Shown piece by piece: positions 9,405-17,178 of a DNA stretch of 64,000 nucleotides. Below the pieces are notes generated by a model. That model was not told the origin of the DNA and made no database searches. It saw only the letters and a list, made by a program, of their open reading frames with translations. Source of the DNA: Mastigocoleus testarum BC008 (GTDB lineage: Bacteria > Cyanobacteriota > Cyanobacteriia > Cyanobacteriales > Nostocaceae); NCBI RefSeq assembly GCF_001456025.1, contig NZ_LMTZ01000118.1, positions 1 to 64,000 on the forward strand, given 5' to 3'. Each line of letters opens with the position of its first letter. Positions within the stretch are counted from its first letter, which is position 1. The translations under genes and the position numbers were made by a program.

Positions 9405-10211
9405 ATGACCAAATTAAATGACGCTGTTATTTTAGTTACAGGAGCGGCAGGGGGGTTTGGTCGCGAATTAACTAAACAGTTACTAGGTAAGGGAAGTCGT
9501 CTTATTCTTACAGACATTAACCTAGAGATACTTAAAGAGCAAGTAAACAAAATACAGGCTGAAATAACCACAGGAGAAGTTATTCAATCCTTTGGGGCTA
9601 ACTTAGCTAATCGCACAGACTGTGAGACTCTCTATCAAAAAGTTAAAGCTTTAAATATTCCCTTAGATGTTTTGATTAATAATGCAGGGATGGGTCTATT
9701 TGGTCGTGTAGATGAAGTTCCTGTAGAGAAATGGGAGCAATTGATGCAAGTCAATTTAATCGCTCCAATACGTTTAAGTTCTTTATTTGTCGCCGATATG
9801 ATTGCTCGACAACAAGGACATATTGTTAACATCTCTTCTATGGCTGGTTGGATTCCTCGTCCGGGAATTGCTCACTATTCTTCGAGTAAATTTGGCTTGC
9901 GGGGTTTTAGTGAAGGATTATTTCATGAAATGAAACCTCACAACGTAAAAGTTACAGCTGTTTATCCTTTTTACAGCCGTACTCCAATGTTGAACTCGGC
10001 AAAATACGGTACTTTAGCAGAAAGTTCTACAAAAATTCCCGACCGATTGATTGTCGAACCAGAAGAAGTGATGGCTCATACCATTGAAGCTATTGCTCAC
10101 GAACGACTCCACGTATTTCCTGATCGCGTGGGAAAGAACATCCATTTTTTCAAACAAAATTTTCCTCTGTTGTTCGACTGGATTAGCAATCGCCTTGGTA
10201 GTCTTGCTTGA
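9405..10211 (+). CDS. Short-chain dehydrogenase/reductase (classical SDR)
   Basis: The 268-residue protein has the full classical SDR set: cofactor-binding TGAAGGFG (12-19), D38-like acidic residue after LILTDI, NNAGMG (~90), SMAGW with the catalytic Ser region, and the catalytic Y158-S-S-S-K162. The acidic residue after the second beta strand suggests NAD(H) preference, an inference only. The C-terminal region with FPDRVGKN and hydrophobic tail resembles SDRs acting on lipid or retinol-like substrates, but the substrate is unknown. It is a monocistronic gene between the kinase and the P-type ATPase. Confidence 0.9.
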   Translation: MTKLNDAVILVTGAAGGFGRELTKQLLGKGSRLILTDINLEILKEQVNKIQAEITTGEVIQSFGANLANRTDCETLYQKVKALNIPLDVLINNAGMGLFGRVDEVPVEKWEQLMQVNLIAPIRLSSLFVADMIARQQGHIVNISSMAGWIPRPGIAHYSSSKFGLRGFSEGLFHEMKPHNVKVTAVYPFYSRTPMLNSAKYGTLAESSTKIPDRLIVEPEEVMAHTIEAIAHERLHVFPDRVGKNIHFFKQNFPLLFDWISNRLGSLA

Positions 10212-10565
10212 TGCTCCAAAAAAATAAAACTTGACCTCATGGCTTGACCGGGAAAAAGGTCACATTGTTACTGTTAAGTTAGTTAGATTGAATTATTTAC
10301 ATTTGTAATACTTTGGCACTACAATCAGTGTCAAATATTTTTTTGTGAGGAGTGTATTGTTCACTATAATCGTAGAAAAACTATAGCAATCCCCCATCAA
10401 ATACGACTGCTGTATTACAACCTAGTTTTGTTTTTCACATAGTAGGGTATTTGCTTGCTATCCGTACATTCCAATGATACCGATGTGCAGATTCGATGAA
10501 CAAGATATTCTGTCTTTGCTAGCATCAACTGATAGGGTATCAGAAAAGCATCTGCACGGGAAGTT
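10212..10565. other. Spacer with a 15-base inverted repeat before the P-type ATPase
   Basis: The 354-base gap holds CTGATA-GGG-TATCAG (10529-10543), a perfect 6-bp dyad 22 bases before the ATPase ATG, where a repressor or a translation-affecting hairpin could act. Nothing else is recognised. Confidence 0.4.
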
Positions 10566-13283
10566 ATGATATCAGTTCAATTGCAATCTCGCTCTTGTCA
10601 CGAACTTTCTGGTCGTGAGGCAATTAAAGAATTTAATAGCAACTTAAAAGGTGGTTTAACAGCAGAGGAAGTTGCTAGTCGTTACGAAACATATGGATGG
10701 AATGAATTACCTATCAAACCTGGAAAACCTGCTTGGCTAAGATTTTTATTACAGTTTCATCAACCGCTTCTCTACATCCTGTTGATTGCAGGGGCTGTGA
10801 AAGCATTTTTAGGATCTTGGACTAATGCAGCTGTTATCTGGGGAGTGACGGTTATCAATGCAGTTATTGGCTATGTTCAAGAAGCCAAGGCTGAAGGAGC
10901 GATCGCTTCCCTTGCAAAAGCAGTGACCACAGAAAGTACGGTTTTACGAGAGGGTCAAACTCTGCAGATACCATCACGGGATTTAGTACCGGGAGATATC
11001 GTACTTTTGACATCGGGGGATAAAGTTCCAGCAGACTTGAGATTACTGAATACTCGTAGTTTACAGGTTGATGAGTCAGCTCTTACGGGAGAATCAGTAC
11101 CAGTAGATAAATCTATTCAACCCTTACCAAAGGATACTCCCCTTGCAGAACGAGTTAATATGACCTACGCCGGAAGTTTTGTCACTTTTGGACAGGGAAC
11201 AGGGATTGTTATAGCTACAGCAGATGCTACGGAAGTCGGACAGATTTCTAAGTCGATGGAGCAGAGGGTTAATCTGAGTACTCCACTGACTCGTAAGTTT
11301 GCTAAATTTAGCCGTATCTTACTCTACGCTATTCTGACTCTGGCAACCCTGACATTTGCCATCGGTCTGGGACAGGGAGAATCCTGGATCTACATGTTTG
11401 AAGCTGCTGTCGCTTTAGCTGTTAGTGCAATTCCTGAAGGTTTACCAGCAGTTGTAACTATCACTTTGGCGATTGGTGTTAACCGCATGGCGCGCCGTCA
11501 TACCATTATTCGCAAACTTCCAGCCGTTGAAGCTTTGGGGAGTACCACTGTTATTTGTTCTGACAAAACCGGAACGCTAACAGAAAATCAAATGACGGTA
11601 CAGGCTATTTACGCTGGGGGACAAAATTATCAGGTCAGTGGTAGTGGTTACAGTCCTAAAGGTGAGATTGTTCAACCTGATAATAATGACCTAGAAAGTG
11701 TTTTTGAAGATGGTTTTTTGTCGCAAGCCTTGAAAGAATCCCTGATAGCTGGAGTACTTTGTAATGATTCACAATTAAAGCATACAGGAGAACATTGGTC
11801 GGTTGTGGGCGATCCCACGGAAGGTGCATTAATTACAGCTGCAGCTAAAGCCGATCTAACCCAGTCTGCACTAACAGCTTCAAAACCTCGATTAGATTCA
11901 ATTCCTTTTGAATCCGAGTATCAGTATATGGCGACATTGCATGACGCTGATTTTCGAACTATCTACGTCAAGGGTTCTGTTGAAGCATTGTTAAGACGAT
12001 GCTCTCAGATGATAGATCGACAGGGTCAGATCGTTCCCCTCGAGCAAGCACAAATCGAGCAAGCCGTTGAAGCAATGACAGCAGAGGCTCTGCGAGTACT
12101 AGCTTTTGCCAAAAAAATTGTTGCTCCCCATCAACATTCGATAGATCATGACAATATCGAAACTGGGTTAGTTTTTCTCGGGTTGCAAGGTATGATTGAC
12201 CCACCCCGTCCAGAAGCGATCGCAGCGGTGCATGCTTGTCAGACAGCCGGAATTCAAATCAAGATGATTACCGGAGACCACATCTCAACAGCTCGGGCGA
12301 TCGCTCAACGTATGGGTATTCAGAAGACAGAGCAAGTTCTGGGGTTTGAGGGACAGCAACTAGCGAAAATGGATGATCGTCAACTTGCTCGAACTATTGA
12401 AGATGGAGATGTATTTGCTAGGGTTGCACCGGCTCAAAAACTAAGATTAGTCGAAGCTCTCCAGTCAAAAGGGGAAATCGTCGCCATGACGGGAGATGGG
12501 GTAAATGATGCACCAGCCTTAAAGCAAGCTGATATTGGGATTGCAATGGGGAAAGGTGGAACCGAAGTGGCTCGAGAAGCTGCTGATATGCTTCTAACAG
12601 ATGATAACTTTGCCTCTATTGAAGCTGCAGTGGAAGAAGGACGTACAGTTTACCAAAACTTACGTAAAGCGATCGCTTTTCTCTTACCTGTCAATGGTGG
12701 TGAATCCATGACTATTTTGATCAGTGCATTGCTAGCGAGGGATTTACCAATTTTGTCCCTACAAGTACTGTGGTTAAACATGATTAATTCCCTCACCATG
12801 ACTGTTCCCCTGGCCTTTGAGCCGAAGTCGAACGGTTTGATGCAGAAGTCTCCACGCAATCCCAAAGAGCCCTTAATTACAAAGAAATTATTACGTCGAA
12901 TTTTGACAGTTTCCCTATTTAATTGGATTCTGATTTTTGGTATCTTTGAGTGGGCGAAGTTTGCTACTGGTGATGTTGCAGTTGCTCGCACAATGGCAAT
13001 TCAGTCCCTTGTAGCTGCTCGAATCGTCTATCTTCTCAGTATCAGCCAATTAGGGATTAGTTTGTTCAACTATATCCGGGGTAGATCGGCATTGATTACA
13101 AATGCACCCATCCTAATTGTGGGTATTGTTGGTGCTGTTGCTCTACAAATTGTGTTCAGTCAGTGGAATGTGATGAACATACTATTTGAGACAGCACCTC
13201 TGACTTGGAATCAATGGGTTATTTGTTTGCTACCAATGTTGCCAATGATACCCACTGCAATATTTGCAAACTACATCGACTAA
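10566..13283 (+). CDS. P2-type cation-transporting P-type ATPase
   Basis: The 905-residue pump has every catalytic landmark of the HAD-type ATPases: actuator motif TGES (in DESALTGESVPVDK), phosphorylation motif SDKTGTLTE with D333, hinge GDGVNDAPAL, and IPEGLPAVV in membrane segment 4, typical of P2 (Ca2+, Na+/K+-like) pumps. An N-terminal cation_ATPase_N domain and ten predicted helices fit the family length. Membrane segment 5 keeps N-G-G-E, but in segment 6 the Asp of SERCA-type pumps is Ser742 (LNMINSLTMT). The ion is therefore uncertain; calcium should not be assumed. A 6-bp dyad lies just upstream. Its stop overlaps the convergent SnoaL remnant by 3-4 bases. Confidence 0.93.
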   Translation: MISVQLQSRSCHELSGREAIKEFNSNLKGGLTAEEVASRYETYGWNELPIKPGKPAWLRFLLQFHQPLLYILLIAGAVKAFLGSWTNAAVIWGVTVINAVIGYVQEAKAEGAIASLAKAVTTESTVLREGQTLQIPSRDLVPGDIVLLTSGDKVPADLRLLNTRSLQVDESALTGESVPVDKSIQPLPKDTPLAERVNMTYAGSFVTFGQGTGIVIATADATEVGQISKSMEQRVNLSTPLTRKFAKFSRILLYAILTLATLTFAIGLGQGESWIYMFEAAVALAVSAIPEGLPAVVTITLAIGVNRMARRHTIIRKLPAVEALGSTTVICSDKTGTLTENQMTVQAIYAGGQNYQVSGSGYSPKGEIVQPDNNDLESVFEDGFLSQALKESLIAGVLCNDSQLKHTGEHWSVVGDPTEGALITAAAKADLTQSALTASKPRLDSIPFESEYQYMATLHDADFRTIYVKGSVEALLRRCSQMIDRQGQIVPLEQAQIEQAVEAMTAEALRVLAFAKKIVAPHQHSIDHDNIETGLVFLGLQGMIDPPRPEAIAAVHACQTAGIQIKMITGDHISTARAIAQRMGIQKTEQVLGFEGQQLAKMDDRQLARTIEDGDVFARVAPAQKLRLVEALQSKGEIVAMTGDGVNDAPALKQADIGIAMGKGGTEVAREAADMLLTDDNFASIEAAVEEGRTVYQNLRKAIAFLLPVNGGESMTILISALLARDLPILSLQVLWLNMINSLTMTVPLAFEPKSNGLMQKSPRNPKEPLITKKLLRRILTVSLFNWILIFGIFEWAKFATGDVAVARTMAIQSLVAARIVYLLSISQLGISLFNYIRGRSALITNAPILIVGIVGAVALQIVFSQWNVMNILFETAPLTWNQWVICLLPMLPMIPTAIFANYID

Positions 13284-13712
13284 TCTTGAGCAAGAGTAGC
13301 AGCTGGGATCGCTCCAAGTTGCTGCATAACTTCCAATAAATTCAATTCATCCCAGTGTTCAATAAATTTCCCGTCCTTAACGCGCCAAATATCGATACTG
13401 CGCATACTAATTAAATTACCGGTGGCTGGAATCCCCATAAATTCTTCTTGTTGATGAGCGTGATAAGTGAATCGAGCGATCGCAGTTTGACCATCCACAA
13501 AAACATCTTCAACATTTACTTTGGTATCTGGGAAAGATATTATCCAAACCTTTAAAGAAATTTTTTACTGCTTCTAAACCGTCTGGAACATAAGGGTTGT
13601 GGTTGATGTAGTCAGCTACAATAAAGTTATCAAATTTATCAATCTGACCTGTATTCAGGGCTTCTGCAAATTTGTAAGGAAGTTCTTCTGCTCGCGTAAT
13701 ATGAATACTCAT
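13280..13712 (-). pseudogene. SnoaL-like ester cyclase, broken by a single-base frameshift
   Basis: Two adjacent minus-strand frames are halves of one SnoaL/ester-cyclase protein. The first reads MSIHITRAEELPYKFAEALNTG.. GLEAVKNFFKGLDNIFP and stops after a few unrelated residues. The second continues with TAIARFTYHAHQQEEFMGIPATGN, then IDIWRVKDGKFIEHWDELN to the end. Removing one base near 13529 (CCC-A-GAT on the minus strand) restores a continuous reading, FP-DTKVNVEDVFVDGQTAIARF, that matches the family. The ATG at 13712 is the natural start. It is either a recent pseudogene or a sequencing error. A TetR fragment lies just upstream on the same strand and shows decay too, which favours a real pseudogene. 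Confidence 0.8.
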
Positions 13713-13738
13713 TTGATTGAATTCTCCATTTTTAGTCA

Positions 13739-13780
13739 TTAATTGAATGACCAACCAAATTAATTGAACAACCAACCAAA
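13739..13780. promoter_or_regulatory. Two 21-bp direct repeats with ACCAACCAAA core, possible operator
   Basis: Units at 13739-13759 and 13760-13780 are identical at 19 of 21 positions. They lie about 27 bases upstream of the SnoaL start and between it and the TetR fragment. A 21-bp period is two helical turns, as for tandem repressor sites. Binding by the former TetR is inference. Confidence 0.4.
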
Positions 13781-13802
13781 AAGACTTAAAAAAATAAGGA
13801 GT

Positions 13803-14105
13803 TTAATTTTTGTCTAATTGCGACTGAAACATTTGTTTAAGCACCACATATGGTTCCTCTAAATCAAAACTAGGATCGGCTAATTGTTGTAAAGCTAATC
13901 CATCAAAGCTAGCTAGTAAAACCGAGGCTAAAGCTTCTGGTTTAGCTATTTCTTGGGGAGCAATTTGATCCAATACAAATGCGATCGCATTGCGGCTTTT
14001 TGCTAACAGCGTTCCCTTTAAACATAAAAATGAGATATTGCTTGCTTGAAAGCTGTTTGTAAACTAACCTCATTCATGTATATTAAAGCACCTGATTGAG
14101 GTTCT
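13803..14105 (-). pseudogene. TetR/AcrR family regulator, C-terminal fragment with frameshift
   Basis: Not an intact frame. On the minus strand a segment reads ALIYMNEVSLQTAFKQAIS.. HFYV, then stops. After a one-base frame change near 14020 it continues KGTLLAKSRNAIAFVLDQ, EALASVLLASFDGLALQQLA and DLEEPYVVLKQMFQ to a TAA at 13803-13805. This is the pattern of a TetR C-terminal ligand domain. The DNA-binding HTH is absent: the homology ends at about 14105, where the macrodomain-like gene begins. The pairing with a SnoaL gene suggests an old regulator-enzyme unit, now cut and decaying. Confidence 0.7.
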
Positions 14106-14107
14106 AG

Positions 14108-15169
14108 ATGAAAAGCTATAAAATTTCGCTTCATGAAAGAACATATGAGAAAGCAAGAAACTATTTGGAAGAATTGAAGGCTGGAAAAACTCCAGGTTCT
14201 TATCTTGCTAAGCAGTTAACTGACAGAAATATTTCCCAAGTTGTCCCTGAAGAATTTATTGAGCTAATACTTAGAACTAAAAAACCACAAATATTTGCCG
14301 AAAGTGCTGTTAGTGGTGATGGTTCGGACTGGAATCAAGAAGAACTTTCTATATTAGGGGATATCAGTATTGCTACGCCGGTGACAGTATATGACAATGG
14401 CAGACACACCGATCCAAAAGTACATCAAAATCCTTTTCAAGCAACTCTTTTATTCGTCCCCGGTGCATTATTACGAAATGGTAGAAGTAATACTCCTGCT
14501 GATTGGAAAGAAGTAACAAAAAATCAAGAAATCAATCCAGAATCTTATTATCAGCTTTACGAGAGAAGATTGCTTCCTGCATTTATGTATGCCAATGATG
14601 TAATGAAAACTCAAAGTAAAATGGGCTTGATTACGATTCCAGGTCTTGGTTGCGGTCAGTTTGCAGGAAAATTTAGAGGACAGTTAGGTACTCACCTTAA
14701 AGTTGCATTGACAAAGTTTTTAGAAAAGCATGGTACTAAACTGTCAAATATTAAAGCGGTATATTACGACCCATATCGAGAATGTAGCAACGAAAGACTT
14801 GAGATTGCAGGTATAAATCTTCTTGTCAGACCTTTAACTCAAGGAAATGAAGGTAAATCTCAACTGTGTCATCCAAAAGACTATGAAGAAGCAGGAGATG
14901 ATTTTAGTACTTGTGAATTATTTAGTGTCGTAGCTTGGGATCATGTATCATGGCCGGGTAACGATTTTTATTTGGGTTCTAGGGTTACAGATGATGGAGT
15001 AAAAGCTGCAGCGACTAGTGTAATGTCAGTAATGACAGGAATTGAAGGTCATTATAATGTCGTAATTAATAAGTATAATCCACCATCTGAATACGGGTGT
15101 TGGGAAGAAACGATCGCAAGAAATGCTATTGAGTTAGAGGTTAAAAATAACTTTAGAATTTTTGCTTGA
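14108..15169 (+). CDS. Macrodomain-like protein, possibly MavL-type ADP-ribose binding/hydrolase
   Basis: A 353-residue soluble protein. The middle has ITIPGLGCGQFAGKFRGQLG (about residue 178), which resembles the glycine-rich phosphate loop of macro/PARG folds. The C-terminus carries AWDHVSWPGNDFYLGSRVTDDGVKAAATSVM, with clustered acidic residues that could sit at an active site. From memory this resembles the Legionella effector MavL, a macrodomain ADP-ribosyl hydrolase, and its scattered homologues; that link is an inference from motifs only. A GAGG lies 7 bases before the ATG. The gene abuts the truncated TetR fragment, so it may have arrived by the event that cut it. It could instead be an uncharacterised family unrelated to ADP-ribose. 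Confidence 0.6.
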   Translation: MKSYKISLHERTYEKARNYLEELKAGKTPGSYLAKQLTDRNISQVVPEEFIELILRTKKPQIFAESAVSGDGSDWNQEELSILGDISIATPVTVYDNGRHTDPKVHQNPFQATLLFVPGALLRNGRSNTPADWKEVTKNQEINPESYYQLYERRLLPAFMYANDVMKTQSKMGLITIPGLGCGQFAGKFRGQLGTHLKVALTKFLEKHGTKLSNIKAVYYDPYRECSNERLEIAGINLLVRPLTQGNEGKSQLCHPKDYEEAGDDFSTCELFSVVAWDHVSWPGNDFYLGSRVTDDGVKAAATSVMSVMTGIEGHYNVVINKYNPPSEYGCWEETIARNAIELEVKNNFRIFA

Positions 15170-15176
15170 GGCTAAT

Positions 15177-16238
15177 TTAATCCACATACCCCAAATATAA
15201 AAGAAGGAGTACTAAACCATATGTACCCAGCCCTGTTACACCAAAGCCATTACTAATAACAAGGAAGCTTTTTATCGATTCATCTGTACGGGACCAAAGT
15301 AAAATTGCGGTAGCAATTGCAAAAATAGTCGCCATAATTGCTATAGCAAATAATGTCAGTCCCAAACTTTGTGTTGAGACAACTCCAATTCGATCTAAAG
15401 CGTAAGTCAAAATTCCATTAATAGATAACCAGCAAATATTGAAAATTCCCACACCGCTAGCAATACCCATCGGTATTTGAGTTAAACGATTAAATATTCC
15501 CCAAAGCAGCAGGGTAGTGTTAAACATTATTGCTAAACCTGCTGCGATCGCAGTTCCATCTATAAACCAACCCCAAGTATCGGCTGCAAATCCATAGGGT
15601 ATAACAATCTCATAGGGTATCCTAGCAAAGAAATGCCAAACTAAGTGATACACACCAAATCCACAAACAAAGCTTGCAAAGATTTTATTTACTGGACTTG
15701 GATGAAACCAGGAGAAAAACCCTACGATACCTCCCCCTACAACAAATAGGATGTTACCGAGACTCAGTAAGCGATTTTCACCTAATTCTACGAGGAAATT
15801 CATCCCCCAGTATTTTTGCTTTAATGCTTGCAACTGCTGAGAACTCAGTCCTAAATTTGTAATTTCGTAGATTTTGGAAAGTAGTGGAGCATGATTCGAT
15901 CCTCTCTCCTGACAACCAATTATTTGTCCATCATAGGAAGCACGACAATTAGTCAGATCGTATTTATTTATGTTTCCTTGAATAAAGCTTATATCTAGTA
16001 AACGATCCTGAATTTTTGTTTGACACTTAAATTCTCGATCTGCTTGTGTACATTCAAATATCCGATTAGGTAAATGAATTTTAGAGTTCTCTCCAACATT
16101 TATAGATACCCCAGCAAATGGAGTATAATCGGGTACGCTTGGTGCATTAGACAGTAGTAGCGATAAAAATGCACTTATGAATACAATCCATAGACCGAGC
16201 AAAAATCTTGATAAGAATAAACCCACTTGACGCATCAC
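15177..16238 (-). CDS. Multi-span membrane protein of unknown function
   Basis: The 353-residue protein begins with a hydrophobic segment (LFLSRFLLGLWIVFISAFLSLLLS, ~7-30) that is followed by a ~120-residue extracytoplasmic-looking stretch with four cysteines (C63, C71, C98, C109 approx.) that could form disulfides. After that come about six membrane segments: GNILFVVGGGIVGFF, FASFVCGFGVYHLVW, TAIAAGLAIMFNTTLLLW, GIASGVGIFNICWL, LGLTLFAIAIMATIFAIATAILLW and GLGTYGLVLLLLYL. I do not recognise a family. It converges on the macrodomain-like gene with a 7-base gap and is divergent from the SAP-domain gene. Confidence 0.75.
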   Translation of the reverse strand: MMRQVGLFLSRFLLGLWIVFISAFLSLLLSNAPSVPDYTPFAGVSINVGENSKIHLPNRIFECTQADREFKCQTKIQDRLLDISFIQGNINKYDLTNCRASYDGQIIGCQERGSNHAPLLSKIYEITNLGLSSQQLQALKQKYWGMNFLVELGENRLLSLGNILFVVGGGIVGFFSWFHPSPVNKIFASFVCGFGVYHLVWHFFARIPYEIVIPYGFAADTWGWFIDGTAIAAGLAIMFNTTLLLWGIFNRLTQIPMGIASGVGIFNICWLSINGILTYALDRIGVVSTQSLGLTLFAIAIMATIFAIATAILLWSRTDESIKSFLVISNGFGVTGLGTYGLVLLLLYLGYVD

Positions 16239-16344
16239 TCTTGCTTCCCAAAAATATGAGCCAGTTATTTGGAGTTAATTACATTGATTTCAATTGCGAA
16301 GGCTAAGTTCCGATAATTTTGTTCAAAGAGTAAAAAGTTTAGAG

Positions 16345-16986
16345 ATGTCCGCGAAAGAAACACGCCCTAACCTCGGCGACATAATTTCAGCAAAAGAGTT
16401 TCGTCGCTGGTATTGGCTTAAAGAAGAACTAGTGAACTACTGCAAAAGTAAAAGTATCAGTTCAAGGGGTAATAAGTTTGAGGTCGCAGACCGGATTGCT
16501 GAGTACTTAGAAACGGGTCAAGTTATTAAATCCAAATCAAAATCAAAATCAAAATCAAAATCCAAATCTACCCCTGGTAAAACTAAAGCCTCACAATTTA
16601 ATTGGGCGAAAGCTCCACTCACTCTAGAAACTGTAATTACCGATAATTTAACTTTTGGAAAGAACTTTCGTGGCTTCATGACCGAACAAATTGGCAGCAA
16701 ATTTGTTTGTCACAGTGATTTTATGGATTGGGTTAAAGCTAACGTTGGTAAAACCCTCGCTGATGCAGTAGAAGCCTGGTGGGAACTTGAAGCTCGTAAG
16801 AAAGATCCTAACTTCAAACGGAAAATTGCCCCGCAAAACATGCTTGCACAGTATACGCGGAATTTCTTTGCTGACAATCCCGATAAAACCCACGCCGATA
16901 TGATGCGTTGTTGGAAACTCAAAAAAGCTTTACCAAATCAGGGTAAGGTGGTTTATGAAACCTCCGATCTCTTGCTCGAAGAATAA
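16345..16986 (+). CDS. SAP-domain protein with (Lys-Ser)7 linker and DUF6434-like C-terminus
   Basis: Residues ~10-60 match a SAP-type nucleic-acid binding helix-extended-helix (FRRWYWLKEELVNYCKSKSI.. RGNKFEVADRIAEYLETG). A linker of seven Lys-Ser pairs follows, then a conserved-looking module FNWAKAPLTLETVITDNLTFG.. FKVCHSDFMDWVK type that I associate with DUF6434, ending in HADMMRCWKLKKALP. The pairing suggests a chromatin or DNA-associated role; that is inference. The frame extends to a TTG at 16294, but the ATG giving MSAKETRPN is preferred. A WD40 gene follows 192 bases downstream on the same strand. Confidence 0.75.
   Translation: MSAKETRPNLGDIISAKEFRRWYWLKEELVNYCKSKSISSRGNKFEVADRIAEYLETGQVIKSKSKSKSKSKSKSTPGKTKASQFNWAKAPLTLETVITDNLTFGKNFRGFMTEQIGSKFVCHSDFMDWVKANVGKTLADAVEAWWELEARKKDPNFKRKIAPQNMLAQYTRNFFADNPDKTHADMMRCWKLKKALPNQGKVVYETSDLLLEE
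16528..16569 (+). repeat. Hexanucleotide coding microsatellite, 7 units (AAATCM)
   Basis: Seven AAA-TCN codon pairs (mostly AAATCA) encode the Lys-Ser linker of the SAP protein. A perfect run of four AAATCA units makes it prone to slip in whole 6-base steps, which would change linker length without shifting frame. Confidence 0.9.
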
Positions 16987-17178
16987 GTTAGTTCCTGCTC
17001 CCAAACCTTTTAATAGTTCCAAAGCTTTTAATACTCCAAAGCTTTTAATAAATTATGATTCCTGATGAAAATGGTGATTTATTAGCTGTTGTGAGCGATG
17101 AGATATTCAATTAAGACTTGAGAAAACTTATAGGTATATCTTAACCTAGGTATACAACTGTGCCATTACTGAACGCAC

